Positions 44,086-52,716 of a DNA stretch of 64,000 bases are shown here, one piece after another; the first letter of the stretch is position 1; the number at the start of each line of letters is the position of its first letter. The DNA lies in the NCBI GenBank assembly GCA_019747815.1, contig JAIEQJ010000046.1:62001-126000 (forward strand), given 5' to 3'. The notes below the pieces were generated by a model. It saw only the letters and a program-made list of their open reading frames with translations. It ran no database searches and was not told where the DNA came from. This stretch comes from Hyphomonadaceae bacterium (lineage in GTDB: Bacteria > Pseudomonadota > Alphaproteobacteria > Rhizobiales > Hyphomicrobiaceae). A program made the position numbers and the translations under genes.

Positions 44086-45520
44086 TTGCTTGGCGGGACG
44101 GTGCTGGCCTGGGGTGGCGTTGCTCGCGGTCGCCATGCTGCTGGGCGGCTGCGTGAAATTGTCCCCCGAGGAAGCCTTTGTGGACGTTCAAACCACAACC
44201 GAGCAGCGCATCGGCAAGCGCGTGAGCTGGGAACGCTCGCGCGGCGCCCCATCATCGGACTCCAGCGTTGAGCTTCGCGCGCTCCTGGCGCAGCCGTTGA
44301 CGTGGGACAGGGCCGTCCAGATTGCGCTGCTGAACAATCGCGATCTGCAGGCGCTGTATGCGGACGTCGGCATCGCGCATGCCGATCTGGTGCAGGCGGG
44401 CCTCCTCAAGAATCCGACGCTGGGTGGATCGGTCACCTTCGTCGAGGCGGGCGGTCCCACCAACCTGGCCCTCACCCTGGCGATCAACATCATCGATTCG
44501 TTCTATCGGCGTTTGCGCGAGCGGGTGGCCGTGCATCAGCTCGAGGAAACGAAACTGCGCGTTGTCGGGCGCATTCTGGACGTGGCCGGCGAGACCATGT
44601 TTGCCTTCATCGAGTATCAAGCCCAGCTCCAGCTTGTCGAAGTGCTCGAGGGCGTCGTGCGTGCGCAGCGCGCGTCGGTGGATGCGGCAAAGGCGCTCAG
44701 GGAAGCGGGCAACATCATGGAGCTCGACCTGGAGACCCAGCGCACGCTTCTGGCGCAGGTCAGTCTCGATCTGGCAGCCGCGCAGGCTGCGGCAGCCGCT
44801 GCGCGCGAGAGCCTCAACGTCTTCATGGGGCTGTATGGCAATGACACGCAGTGGCACGCCAACAAGCGTTTGCCGCCGCTGCCCGCCCGGGAGCCCCCTC
44901 TGGCTGATGCTGAACGCCGTGCAATCCAAGCCAGCCTGGACCTCGCCAAGGCCGAGCAGGGTCTGCTGAAGCTCGCCCACCAGTACAATCTTGTCGACAA
45001 GAGAGCGATCATTCCGTCCCTCACTCTGGGCGTCGAGGCCGACCGCAGCGACCGCGTATGGGAAGTCGGCCCGTCCTACTCAATCGAGCTTCCGCTGTTT
45101 GATCGCGGCGATGCCAAGCGGGCAAAGGCCACTCTTGAGATCGAGCAGGCCCGCGACAAGTATACTGCGCTTGCAGTCCGCATTCGCTCGGAGGCGCGGC
45201 TTGCGCGTGTTCAGATCCTTACAACCCGCAAGGCGGCTTACTATATCCAGACTGTTGTCGTGCCGCAGAACGCCAAGGTCGTGCAGCTCACCCAAGCCAG
45301 CTACAACGCGATGCAGGTCGGTATCTTCCAGTTGCTGAATGCGAAGCGGCAGGAGATCGTCAGTGGCCAGCTCTACGTCAATTCGCTGGCCAACTACTGG
45401 CGCGCGCGGGCCCGCCATGGGCTTATCATGAGCGGGCGCCTGCCGCCGGCGGACATGCGCTTGACGCAGGTTGTCGCCACCGGAGCGGCTGCACCCAACC
45501 CCGGAGCCCAACCCGAATGA
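44072..45520 (+). CDS. TolC-family outer membrane efflux lipoprotein (CusC/NodT-like)
   Basis: About 482 residues. The lipobox is AMLLGGC. The body has the two coiled-coil repeats of outer membrane factors (LNNRDLQALYADVGIAHADLVQAGLLKNPTL in the first half, LAKAEQGLLKLAHQYN in the second) and the typical ELPLFDRG strand. It forms a trimeric outer membrane channel. No RND pump or membrane fusion gene is beside it, so partners must be elsewhere. It is followed by the multicopper oxidase with an ATGA overlap, which points to copper export or detoxification. Confidence 0.88.
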   Translation: MASIDCLAGRCWPGVALLAVAMLLGGCVKLSPEEAFVDVQTTTEQRIGKRVSWERSRGAPSSDSSVELRALLAQPLTWDRAVQIALLNNRDLQALYADVGIAHADLVQAGLLKNPTLGGSVTFVEAGGPTNLALTLAINIIDSFYRRLRERVAVHQLEETKLRVVGRILDVAGETMFAFIEYQAQLQLVEVLEGVVRAQRASVDAAKALREAGNIMELDLETQRTLLAQVSLDLAAAQAAAAAARESLNVFMGLYGNDTQWHANKRLPPLPAREPPLADAERRAIQASLDLAKAEQGLLKLAHQYNLVDKRAIIPSLTLGVEADRSDRVWEVGPSYSIELPLFDRGDAKRAKATLEIEQARDKYTALAVRIRSEARLARVQILTTRKAAYYIQTVVVPQNAKVVQLTQASYNAMQVGIFQLLNAKRQEIVSGQLYVNSLANYWRARARHGLIMSGRLPPADMRLTQVVATGAAAPNPGAQPE

Positions 45521-46947
45521 GCGACGATACGAACCTGACGCGCCGCGAAGCGCTCGCGGCATCGGCGGCGGTCCTGGCCGGGACGGCTTTGGCTGGCCCG
45601 CAGGCCACGGCCCAAGTCGATCACTCCCAGCACAAGGGCATGCCGGGCATGAAGAAGCCCGAAACCGCCCCGCCACCGCCGGCCGCGGGGAGTGGAGCAT
45701 TCGTGCCTCCGACCGCCAACAGTTTCTACGCCCGCACGATCGACGCCGGCACGGCCGTGGCGCCCGGCGAGCCTGGCAAGGACTACACGCCAACCATCAC
45801 GCCCAACGGGGTGACGCTGCCGTTCAAGATCGTGAACGGGGTCAAGGTTTTCCATCTGATAGCGGAAGAGGTGACGCACGAGTTGGCGCCCGGGCTGAAG
45901 GCCAAGCTGTGGGGCTACAACGGCCGCGTCCATGGGCCGACCATCGAGGCCGTCGAGGGCGACCGCGTTCGCATCTACGTCACCAACAAGCTGCAGGCGC
46001 CCACCTCAGTGCATTGGCACGGTCTGCACATCCCGAGCGGCATGGATGGGGTGGGTGGTCTCAACCAAAAGTCGATCGGGGTGGGCGAGACCTTCAAGTA
46101 CGAATACTCGCTGTGGCAGCACGGCACGTTCATGTACCACTCCCACCACGACGAGATGACCCAGATGGCGATGGGCCTGATGGGCATGTTCATCATTCAT
46201 CCGCGCCGCCCGAAGGGCCCGAGGGTCGATCGCGATTTCGTGCTGCTCCTGAGCCAGTGGGAGATCCGGCCCGGCACCTATCGGCCCGACATCACGGCGT
46301 TTGCCGGCTTCAACACCCTGACCATCAATGCGCGCTCCTATCCGGGCACCGAGCCCTTGGTCGCCAAGAAGGGTGACCGGGTTCGTTTACGCATCGGCAA
46401 TCTCTCCGCCATCGATCACCATCCGATTCATATCCACGGCCACTCCTTCCAGATCACGGAAACCGATGGTGGTGTCGTTCCCGAGAGCGGACGCCAGCCC
46501 GAGACGACCGTGCTGGTCTCCGTCGGCCAGACCCGGTCCGTCGATTTCGTTGCCGACAATCCGGGCGATTGGGCGTTGCACTGCCACATGACGCATCACG
46601 TCATGAACCAGATGGGGCATGCGCAGCCGGTGATGATCGGCGTGCGCGAGAATGCCTTCAAAAATCAAGTCAAGAGCGTGCTGCCCGGCTATATGACGAT
46701 GGGGCAGGCCGGCATGGCGGATATGGCCGAGCACGCAACCGCGATGGGAGTTCCCGACAACAGCATTCCCATGCTGGGCGCCGAAGGACCGCTCGACTAC
46801 ATCACCATGGGCGGTATGTTCACGATCCTCAAAGTGCGCGAGGGCCTCACGTCCTACGCGGACCCGGGCTGGTATCCCAACCCGCCAGGCACTCTGGCCT
46901 CGCTTGCCACCAGCGAGGATCTCAAGCGTGACGGCATCACCCTATAG
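45517..46947 (+). CDS. Multicopper oxidase, CopA/CueO type, exported
   Basis: 476 residues. The leader carries paired arginines (LTRREALAASAAVLAGTAL), consistent with Tat export of a folded cuproprotein. The four copper-binding segments are present: SVHWHGLHIP, YHSHHDEM, HPIHIHGHSF and HCHMTHHVMNQM, with type 1 Cys. His/Met-rich pieces (DHSQHKGMPGMKK and the C-terminal GMADMAEHATAM) may bind extra copper. It probably oxidises Cu(I) in the periplasm. It overlaps the TolC-like gene by four bases. Confidence 0.92.
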   Translation: MSDDTNLTRREALAASAAVLAGTALAGPQATAQVDHSQHKGMPGMKKPETAPPPPAAGSGAFVPPTANSFYARTIDAGTAVAPGEPGKDYTPTITPNGVTLPFKIVNGVKVFHLIAEEVTHELAPGLKAKLWGYNGRVHGPTIEAVEGDRVRIYVTNKLQAPTSVHWHGLHIPSGMDGVGGLNQKSIGVGETFKYEYSLWQHGTFMYHSHHDEMTQMAMGLMGMFIIHPRRPKGPRVDRDFVLLLSQWEIRPGTYRPDITAFAGFNTLTINARSYPGTEPLVAKKGDRVRLRIGNLSAIDHHPIHIHGHSFQITETDGGVVPESGRQPETTVLVSVGQTRSVDFVADNPGDWALHCHMTHHVMNQMGHAQPVMIGVRENAFKNQVKSVLPGYMTMGQAGMADMAEHATAMGVPDNSIPMLGAEGPLDYITMGGMFTILKVREGLTSYADPGWYPNPPGTLASLATSEDLKRDGITL

Positions 46948-47001
46948 GCACGCCGTCACTCTCGAGCATCTATCATCTATTGGCCGCCGGGGCGGCGGAC
47001 C

Positions 47002-47418
47002 TTACTCGAACACGTGCACGATCCGGCGCGTCTCGTGGTCCACGACGACATGCCGCTGGTTGATGATGCCGTAGCGATAGGCATGCGGGGACTCGACCCG
47101 GAAGCCGTGCGGCAGGGCATGCAGCTCGACCGCATGGGGCAGGGTCGCGCCGACGTGCACCTGGAAGCCGTGGTGATCCGCTGACCTGTGGTGGTGGGTT
47201 GCCGCGTGCTGCCGCAGCATGGAGCCGTGCTCATGCGAGAAGCTGACATGGCCTCTGCTATGACCTCCGCCACCATGGCCTCTGTCGTGACCTCCGCCAT
47301 GGCCCCTGTCATGGCCCCGATCGTGGCCCCTGCCATGATCTTGCGCATGCTCTGCCGAAGCGCTCGTTGCGCCGGCCAGTGCCAGCGCTGCGGCGAAAAG
47401 TATCGTCTGGAACCTCAT
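47002..47418 (-). CDS. His/Gly-rich exported protein with DUF1236-like end
   Basis: 138 residues. The signal ends ATSASAEHA. A tract of imperfect HDRGHGGG repeats gives more than 20 histidines. The C-terminus (YGIINQRHVVVDHETRRIVHVFE) resembles the DUF1236 repeat of alphaproteobacterial periplasmic proteins. It converges on the multicopper oxidase gene and fits the metal-binding theme of the region. Confidence 0.75.
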   Translation of the reverse strand: MRFQTILFAAALALAGATSASAEHAQDHGRGHDRGHDRGHGGGHDRGHGGGGHSRGHVSFSHEHGSMLRQHAATHHHRSADHHGFQVHVGATLPHAVELHALPHGFRVESPHAYRYGIINQRHVVVDHETRRIVHVFE

Positions 47419-48127
47419 TTAACGCTCCTTTTACATTGTTGATCCTGCTGGCGGGGTTGAGGGGGAAACTCATGCCCCCGCCCCGTGGTTCCGCATACGT
47501 ACAGCTTACTGCAGCGCAAGTGCTGCGTACACGGCTTTATTCCGTGTCCACCCTGACCTGGAATTCCGGTGGCATTGTGTCGATCACGACCATCGCCGGC
47601 GCCAGCGCCCGTGGTCAATCCGTCACCCATGTGTCCGGAATGGACAAGCGAGCCGTGGCGACTCTTCCTGGACGCATATCGCAAACTTTGCGTTGTGCCC
47701 ACCGCGGAATTCAGGCCATCGCCCCGCGTGAGGGCGGTGACACTCTAGGCCGGACGGGCGATGACAAATTCCTGGGCGCCAGGCTGTGGCGCCACAGGTC
47801 GAAGACTTGCTTCTGGCGCTGCCATCCCGCAGCCGACTCGTTGCTGACGGTGTGGGGGTGGAGGCAGATCGTCATGCCGCGCTGGACGGTGCCGGGTCGC
47901 GAGTCGTAGCGCTTGCGCTTTTTGGGCGGCGGCTTGTGGCCAGGCGGCGGTGCCGGAAGCGTGGGGGTTTTGCGCTTGCGTGGAGCAAGGGCGGGGAAGG
48001 TCATGCCGATCTCCCGGAGTGTATTCCGGGACTATTCCGAGAGCGCGTTGCCTGCGATGTCCTTTTGTTCCCGTCTTGTCCGTTTTCAGAATGGCGATGA
48101 TGTGTTAGAAGCCCGCCATTCTCGGTA
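47419..48127. other. Mostly gene-free stretch before the island
   Basis: About 710 bases with no firmly supported gene. A 97-residue Lys/Arg/Pro-rich frame on the minus strand lies inside (listed separately). The last 60 bases, just before the tRNA-Pro half copy, should be the original tRNA promoter, with TGTTAGAA as a likely -10 region. Confidence 0.4.
47711..48004 (-). CDS. Hypothetical small basic protein
   Basis: 97 residues beginning MTFPALAPRKRKTP with GGGAGATC just before the ATG. The N-terminal third is Pro/Lys/Arg rich (GHKPPPKKRKRYDSR). No family is recognised and no operon partner exists. It could be a chance frame in GC-rich DNA; the ribosome binding site is the main support. Confidence 0.3.
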   Translation of the reverse strand: MTFPALAPRKRKTPTLPAPPPGHKPPPKKRKRYDSRPGTVQRGMTICLHPHTVSNESAAGWQRQKQVFDLWRHSLAPRNLSSPVRPRVSPPSRGAMA

Positions 48128-48167
48128 TCGGGGCATAGCTCAGCCTGGTAGAGCACCTGCTTTGGGA
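48128..48167 (+). pseudogene. 5' half copy of tRNA-Pro(TGG), left boundary of the island
   Basis: These 40 bases are identical to the first half of the intact tRNA-Pro gene near 59.0 kb, plus the T before it, through the anticodon loop (TTTGGGA). After that, the sequence departs (TTAGACGTTT). It cannot make a tRNA. It marks the left junction, with the native tRNA promoter still upstream of it. Confidence 0.9.
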
Positions 48168-48209
48168 TTAGACGTTTTCCATCTTAAGCTACTGAACTTC
48201 CTAGGAAAA

Positions 48210-48247
48210 TTTTACATGATCCGGCATTTCTACCGGTACATGTAAAA
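48210..48247. repeat. Inverted repeat near the left island end
   Basis: TTTTACATGATCCGG and CCGGTACATGTAAAA form a 13-of-15 inverted repeat around an 8-base loop. The right arm, with the following bases (ACATGTAAAACTG), recurs at the right end of the island. It may be a recombinase or excision-factor site, or a hairpin terminator. Confidence 0.7.
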
Positions 48248-48395
48248 CTGATCCGTTGACGCCCTTTTGAGCTGTCAAGGCCGTTCCCTGGCCCATCCTC
48301 GGCAGCGCGCTCCCAACCGAACACCTACCGGGGGCGCAGCTTGCAGCCTCACCCGTGCCGCACCACATTGCCGGCCACCCGGTGGCGGCAAGAAT

Positions 48396-48408
48396 CACTA
48401 GACTAGTG
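48396..48408. promoter_or_regulatory. CTAGACTAG palindrome, candidate enhancer for the island sigma-54 activator
   Basis: CACTAG-A-CTAGTG is a perfect inverted repeat. A related AGACTAGACTAAC lies at 48536-48548, and the same 9-base core recurs in reverse (CTAGTCTAG) just after the regulator gene. CTAG is rare in GC-rich genomes. Distance of 230-370 bp upstream of the -24/-12 promoter suits an enhancer, but binding is only inferred. Confidence 0.4.
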
Positions 48409-48763
48409 CCTGAGCATGTGTGGTCGAAGGCCACCATCACTTCACCGCCGGCACCGAAACGGCGCGGTCGCCACCCAGGAAAGAAGAACGACGATCAAGA
48501 CAACGGCCGATCACCGATGCATCACTCATCCCTCCAGACTAGACTAACATGCTCACCTGCATGGCTCGCCCCGTCAGAAGGCGGCATTTCTTCGACCCAT
48601 TTTCTTGGGCAACGGGCGGCGCAGATCATAAGCAATAGCCGTCGCTCCCATCGCACCAAACGCCACTCATATTTGTGATCTGGCATTGCAATTTTGAGAT
48701 GCGCCAGCGGCTTTGCTTGGAACGTAGCTACGGCCAGAGCAACAATTGCAGCGAAGTTCGTGA

Positions 48764-48780
48764 TTGGCATGCCGGTTGCA
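48764..48780 (+). promoter_or_regulatory. Sigma-54 (-24/-12) promoter of the island operon
   Basis: TTGGCATGCCGGTTGCA matches the TGGCAC-N5-TTGCW consensus with the exact GG-N10-GC spacing. Transcription would start near 48791, about 75-95 bases before the MetF-like gene. A sigma-54 activator is encoded in the same island. Confidence 0.7.
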
Positions 48781-48864
48781 CTGGCAGATCGGATCGCATG
48801 CTTTTCGGATGCTTCGCAGATGATCTTCGATCCCGCATCAAGGCTCCTGCCGGATACGGCCGTC

Positions 48865-49725
48865 ATGGCTGCCATCTCAGGGTTGATGGCAAACGCGTCC
48901 TTCGAGATGACGCCATTTGAAGTTGGCCACAAAAGTTCGATGCCGATCCGGCCCGCACCAAACACGGAGATCTATCTCACCAGTTTGCGAGGCGTCGCCA
49001 TGGACGTCCTGGTGCAGGCGGCCGCTGATTTGCGCGCGGTCGGTGCACGGCCGGTTGTGCATATTGCAGCGCGTCGGCTCGGCTCGCGCGAGGATTTGCG
49101 CCTGCTGGCTGGACGCCTTGCCGACGTTGGCTGCGATGGGGCTCTTGTCATCGCCGGCGATGAGCCGAACCTGCGTGGCTCCTTCGCTTCGTCGATTGAG
49201 GTCCTGGAGACCGGCGAACTCGAGCGTGCGGGCTTCAAGACCATTAGTGTTGCCGGACATCCGGAGGGATCTCCGGCGATCGGGGGAGAAGCGCTCTGGG
49301 ACGCATTGAGGCGCAAGAACGACTACGCACAGTCGAGCACGGCGACGTTTAGGCTGGTGACGCAATTCTGCTTCAGCGGCAACTCTGTCTTGACATGGGA
49401 GAAAGAGGCCCGGCGGCGCGGGAACAGGCTTCCCGTACATGTCGGGGTGCCCGGTCCCACAACGATTACCAAACTGATCAAGTTCGCCGCCATGTGCGGG
49501 GTCACTGTTTCGGCTGGCTTCCTGCGGCGCCAATCATGGAGTGCGCTTCAGCTGGCAAGACGATGGCGCCCGGATGAATTCGTGGCGTCGCTCGCAGCGG
49601 GCAAGCAGAGCGATCCTGCGTCCTTAATCGAGCGCCTGCATTTCTTCCCGTTCGGCGCGTTGCCGGAGGTCTTCGAGTATATTGAGCTCATGAGGGCGCA
49701 GGCGCTCGCTGCGAGCAGCCGGTGA
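48865..49725 (+). CDS. Methylenetetrahydrofolate reductase (MetF)-like protein
   Basis: About 286 residues, a TIM-barrel MetF relative. The N-terminal strand NASFEMTPFEV holds the Glu found at the MetF active site; later segments are IYLTSLRGVAMDVLVQAAADL, ALVIAGDEPNLRG, ISVAGHPEGSP, TQFCFSG and VHVGVPGPTTITKLIKFAAMCGV. It may use FAD and act on methylene- or methyl-tetrahydrofolate. The substrate is not proven. First gene of the island operon, it ends ten bases before a PanB-like gene. An ATG seven codons downstream is an equally possible start. Confidence 0.78.
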   Translation: MAAISGLMANASFEMTPFEVGHKSSMPIRPAPNTEIYLTSLRGVAMDVLVQAAADLRAVGARPVVHIAARRLGSREDLRLLAGRLADVGCDGALVIAGDEPNLRGSFASSIEVLETGELERAGFKTISVAGHPEGSPAIGGEALWDALRRKNDYAQSSTATFRLVTQFCFSGNSVLTWEKEARRRGNRLPVHVGVPGPTTITKLIKFAAMCGVTVSAGFLRRQSWSALQLARRWRPDEFVASLAAGKQSDPASLIERLHFFPFGALPEVFEYIELMRAQALAASSR

Positions 49726-49735
49726 GGCAACCGTG

Positions 49736-50614
49736 ATGAGCGAACCTTCCGCAAGGCGTCGCAAGATTACCATCCAGGACCTGCGAGGGATGAAATCGCG
49801 CGGCGAGCGGATTGTCGCCATGGGTGTCTACGATGCGGTCATGGCAAGCCTTGCCGATGAGGCCGGCGTTCACGTCATGATGACCGGCCCGTCTGGACCA
49901 ATGTCCTTGTTCGGGCACACCAATCCGACGCAAATCACATTTGAGGAACAGCTGGTCACGCTCAAAGCCGTGACCCGTGTTGCCCGCTTTGCCCTGATCA
50001 ACGCGCATCTTCCGTATTTGAGCTATCACGCGTCCGCGCGCGATGCCGTTCTCAGCGCGGCGCGCGTCGTCATCGAGGGCCAAGCCGAAACCGTAAAGTG
50101 CGATGCGAACCGCGAGCTGGCGAGCAACATTCGCGCCATCGTTGCTTCCGGCATCCCCGTGATTGCGCATATTGGCCTGCAGGCATCCCGCAAGGTCGAG
50201 CAGAGCGGATACGGTCTCAAAGGGCAGACGGCCGAGGAAGCGCGGCGCATCGTCGATGATGCTTGCGCACTGGTTGATGCCGGCGTTTTCGCCTTCGTTG
50301 TCGAGAATGTCACCTCAGACCTGATGGGGCACCTAACGGAGAAACTGCCGGTGCCGACGATCAGTCTCGGATCGGGGGGTAACGCCGACGGCGTGTGCAT
50401 CATCAGCGGCGATGCCGTCAACTACAGTGTGTTTTCCCGCCCTCGCCATGCCGGCCAGTTTGCCGACCTACGTGCGGAGATTGACCGCGCTCTCCGCGCT
50501 TACGCGCAATGCGTTCGCCAGGAGGCCTATCCGAGCGGGGCCGATGCCATGCATATGACGGCTGAGGAGCATGCTGCATTTCTTGCGCAGGTAGCCCGAG
50601 TGGCTAAGCCATGA
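49736..50614 (+). CDS. PanB-like (ketopantoate hydroxymethyltransferase fold) protein 1
   Basis: About 292 residues with the PanB barrel pattern: MGVYDAVMASLADEAGV, INAHLPYLSY, IAHIGLQASRKVEQSGYGLKG and ISLGSGGNADG. Compared with E. coli PanB, the Mg ligands Asp45, Asp84 and Glu114 are replaced (GPSG, AHLP, KCDAN), while the catalytic Glu181 position keeps Glu (VVENV). It is therefore unlikely to make ketopantoate. A C1 or C-C lyase-type reaction on another substrate is possible. It resembles the second island copy far more than the PanB-like gene beyond the tRNA. Confidence 0.75.
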   Translation: MSEPSARRRKITIQDLRGMKSRGERIVAMGVYDAVMASLADEAGVHVMMTGPSGPMSLFGHTNPTQITFEEQLVTLKAVTRVARFALINAHLPYLSYHASARDAVLSAARVVIEGQAETVKCDANRELASNIRAIVASGIPVIAHIGLQASRKVEQSGYGLKGQTAEEARRIVDDACALVDAGVFAFVVENVTSDLMGHLTEKLPVPTISLGSGGNADGVCIISGDAVNYSVFSRPRHAGQFADLRAEIDRALRAYAQCVRQEAYPSGADAMHMTAEEHAAFLAQVARVAKP

Positions 50615-50654
50615 ACGCCCCAATAAGAGTGCATGCGATCGGGAGGATTGAGCC

Positions 50655-51944
50655 ATGACCGACAAACGTTGCTTCACACGGCGACAGGCGTTGAAGATTG
50701 CCGGATCAACCGGCTTGGCGCTTGCGGCGCCAAGCATCGTGCACGCCCAATCGTCCAGCGCCACAGGGTGGGGCTGGCCGCAACCCTATGACAGGGTCTC
50801 GCGGAAATCGCTGGATTGGCTGAGCAGCAAGGGATGGCTTCCGCTCTCGGTCGGGTTCTTCGCCGACCTGCCAGGTTATTCAGGCGCATATGCCGTCGTG
50901 CGCGATCTGGACCTTCTTGGAAAGCGCGGATTGCAAGCCAAGTTCACGAGCTTCCTGTCGGGTCCTCCGATTCTGGAGGCATTCATCGGCGGGCAAACGC
51001 AGGCGACCGGGTATGGCGACCTTCCCTTCTGGACCACGGTTGCACGCGGAAATCCTGCCATTGCGTATGGCATGACCGCCGTCAACTACGAAGCGGCGAC
51101 GCTCGTGCGCCACGACAGCAAGCTCAACTCGATGGCGGATATCAAGCAGCAGTCCGAACCCGTCGTGATCGGCACGCTGTTGGGCTCGTTTCTTGAGTTC
51201 TATATCTCCGCTGCGGCAGAGCAACTGGGGCTCGAACAGGGAAAGCACTACCGACTGGCCGGCATGACATTGCGTGAGGCCCAGTTCCTGCCCAAAGGGG
51301 TCGATGCGGTGGTTAGCTATGACCCGTTCGTAAGCGTCATGCTGGATCGCAAAGTCGGGCGCAAGATCGACGATGCGTTCCCGTACTATTTCAACAAGGG
51401 CTATGATTTCGTGCGAAAGGAAATCCACGAGAATGCGCCTGACGTCGTTCAAGCGCTGGCGGATGCCTTGCTTGAAGCCACACTCTATACGCGGCTGGAG
51501 GTCGACAAGGCGGTGGCGATGTACCATAGCGACACCCGCGTCGCGACGGCCTATTCGCGCGAATTGTTTCTTGATCAGACGCGCAAGTACGTCACGCTCT
51601 ACAAGCCAACCTACCGCTACATGCATGGTGAGTTTTGGGCCAAACAGGACGTTGTGGTTGCCAAGTCGCAGTTTCAGAAGAACCGCATGCCGCGCGAGCT
51701 GACCGAGGCAGAAATGCGCTCCGCATTCGCGCCCGACTACATGAAGACGGCGTTGGGCAAGGCAGGCTTCGCAATCCCTGCGCAACCGGTGTTCTTGCCC
51801 GCGCAATGGGCTGGGACCGTGGGACGCCCATCCTATCCGCCCTACATGAATTTCTCGAGCATGAAGGCCCCGCAGGTATTTCCCGAGAGCGGCGACCTCG
51901 TGCGGCCTTGGACGTTTGGTGGGAAAACCTATCAGCCCTCCTGA
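50655..51944 (+). CDS. ABC transporter substrate-binding protein, NMT1/THI5-like
   Basis: 429 residues, with GGGAGGATTGAGCC before the start. The leader has twin arginines (FTRRQALKIAGSTGLALAAPSIVHA), suggesting Tat export. The binding fold follows (LSVGFFADLPGYSGAYAVVRDLDLLGKRGLQAKF, DIKQQSEPVVIGTLLGSFLEFY). It is longer than usual SsuA-type proteins by about 90 residues, mostly at the C-terminus. It supplies the importer encoded by the next three genes. Confidence 0.85.
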   Translation: MTDKRCFTRRQALKIAGSTGLALAAPSIVHAQSSSATGWGWPQPYDRVSRKSLDWLSSKGWLPLSVGFFADLPGYSGAYAVVRDLDLLGKRGLQAKFTSFLSGPPILEAFIGGQTQATGYGDLPFWTTVARGNPAIAYGMTAVNYEAATLVRHDSKLNSMADIKQQSEPVVIGTLLGSFLEFYISAAAEQLGLEQGKHYRLAGMTLREAQFLPKGVDAVVSYDPFVSVMLDRKVGRKIDDAFPYYFNKGYDFVRKEIHENAPDVVQALADALLEATLYTRLEVDKAVAMYHSDTRVATAYSRELFLDQTRKYVTLYKPTYRYMHGEFWAKQDVVVAKSQFQKNRMPRELTEAEMRSAFAPDYMKTALGKAGFAIPAQPVFLPAQWAGTVGRPSYPPYMNFSSMKAPQVFPESGDLVRPWTFGGKTYQPS

Positions 51945-51948
51945 GCCA

Positions 51949-52716
51949 ATGCGAAGATTCCTTAGCGTTCGGGTCTGGGATCTGACGACAACCGTTCTGG
52001 TTGTCGTGTTGTGGGAGATTGTCGCCGACTATATCTATCCAGCCTTCAACGCGAACTCGCGCAACATCTTTCCGCCGCCGTGGGCCGTCGTGCAAACGGC
52101 GGGGAATCTGATCAGCAATGGAGAGCTGTTTCACCACATTGGGGTAAGCCTGTTGCGGGTCGTCGTGGGTTTTTCGGCCGCGGCCCTGATAGCCATCCCG
52201 CTCGGGTTATCGATGGGCGCATGGCCAGGCTGGCGTCGCCAGATGTCTGTGGTTGTGGAGGTGTTGCGACCAATCCCTCCATTCGCCTGGATCCCGATCG
52301 GCCTGCTTTGGTTCGGTGTCGGCGACACGCAGAGCATCTTTGTGATCTTCATCGCCTCGGTATTCTCGATCCTCCTCAATACGGTTGCCGGGATCGATGC
52401 CGTGGAACCGATCTTGCGGCGCTCTGCTCTGTCACTGGGTGCCGATCGGAGGAAGTTATTCTATCACGTCATCCTGCCCGCCGCCCTTCCGCAGATTGTC
52501 GTTGGTCTTCGGATCGGGCTGGCGTTCGCTTGGATGGTTCTCGTCGCGTCTGAGTTGATCGGGTCAACGTCTGGTCTCGGTTATCTCATTTTGGATTCCC
52601 GTAATCTGGGGCTGCCAAGCCTGGCCTTCATGGGCATGCTGATCATCGGGTTGATCGGCTACATCCTCGACATCGGTCTGCGGACACTGGAACGGATGCT
52701 GATGCCATGGCGGTAA
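51949..52716 (+). CDS. ABC transporter permease 1, NitT/TauT family
   Basis: About 255 residues with six membrane helices and a permease loop (EPILRRSALSLGADRRKLFYHVILPAALPQIV). It overlaps the next permease gene by ten bases. Together they may form a heterodimeric channel; most NitT/TauT importers use a single permease gene. Confidence 0.87.
   Translation: MRRFLSVRVWDLTTTVLVVVLWEIVADYIYPAFNANSRNIFPPPWAVVQTAGNLISNGELFHHIGVSLLRVVVGFSAAALIAIPLGLSMGAWPGWRRQMSVVVEVLRPIPPFAWIPIGLLWFGVGDTQSIFVIFIASVFSILLNTVAGIDAVEPILRRSALSLGADRRKLFYHVILPAALPQIVVGLRIGLAFAWMVLVASELIGSTSGLGYLILDSRNLGLPSLAFMGMLIIGLIGYILDIGLRTLERMLMPWR

Larger units (their letters stand above)
48248..48864. other. Gene-free leader region of the island with candidate control sites
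   Basis: No gene is firmly supported in these 600-plus bases. They contain a CACTAGACTAGTG palindrome, an AGACTAGACT repeat and a -24/-12 promoter. Open frames crossing it on both strands have no recognisable homology. Confidence 0.4.

Noticed and set aside
48128-48167. A second functional tRNA-Pro
   Set aside because: Only the 5' half is present; the 3' half of the anticodon stem, the T arm and the acceptor 3' strand are missing.
48522-48965. 147-residue minus-strand frame in the island leader
   Set aside because: No homology pattern, and it overlaps the sigma-54 promoter and the start of the MetF-like gene on the other strand.
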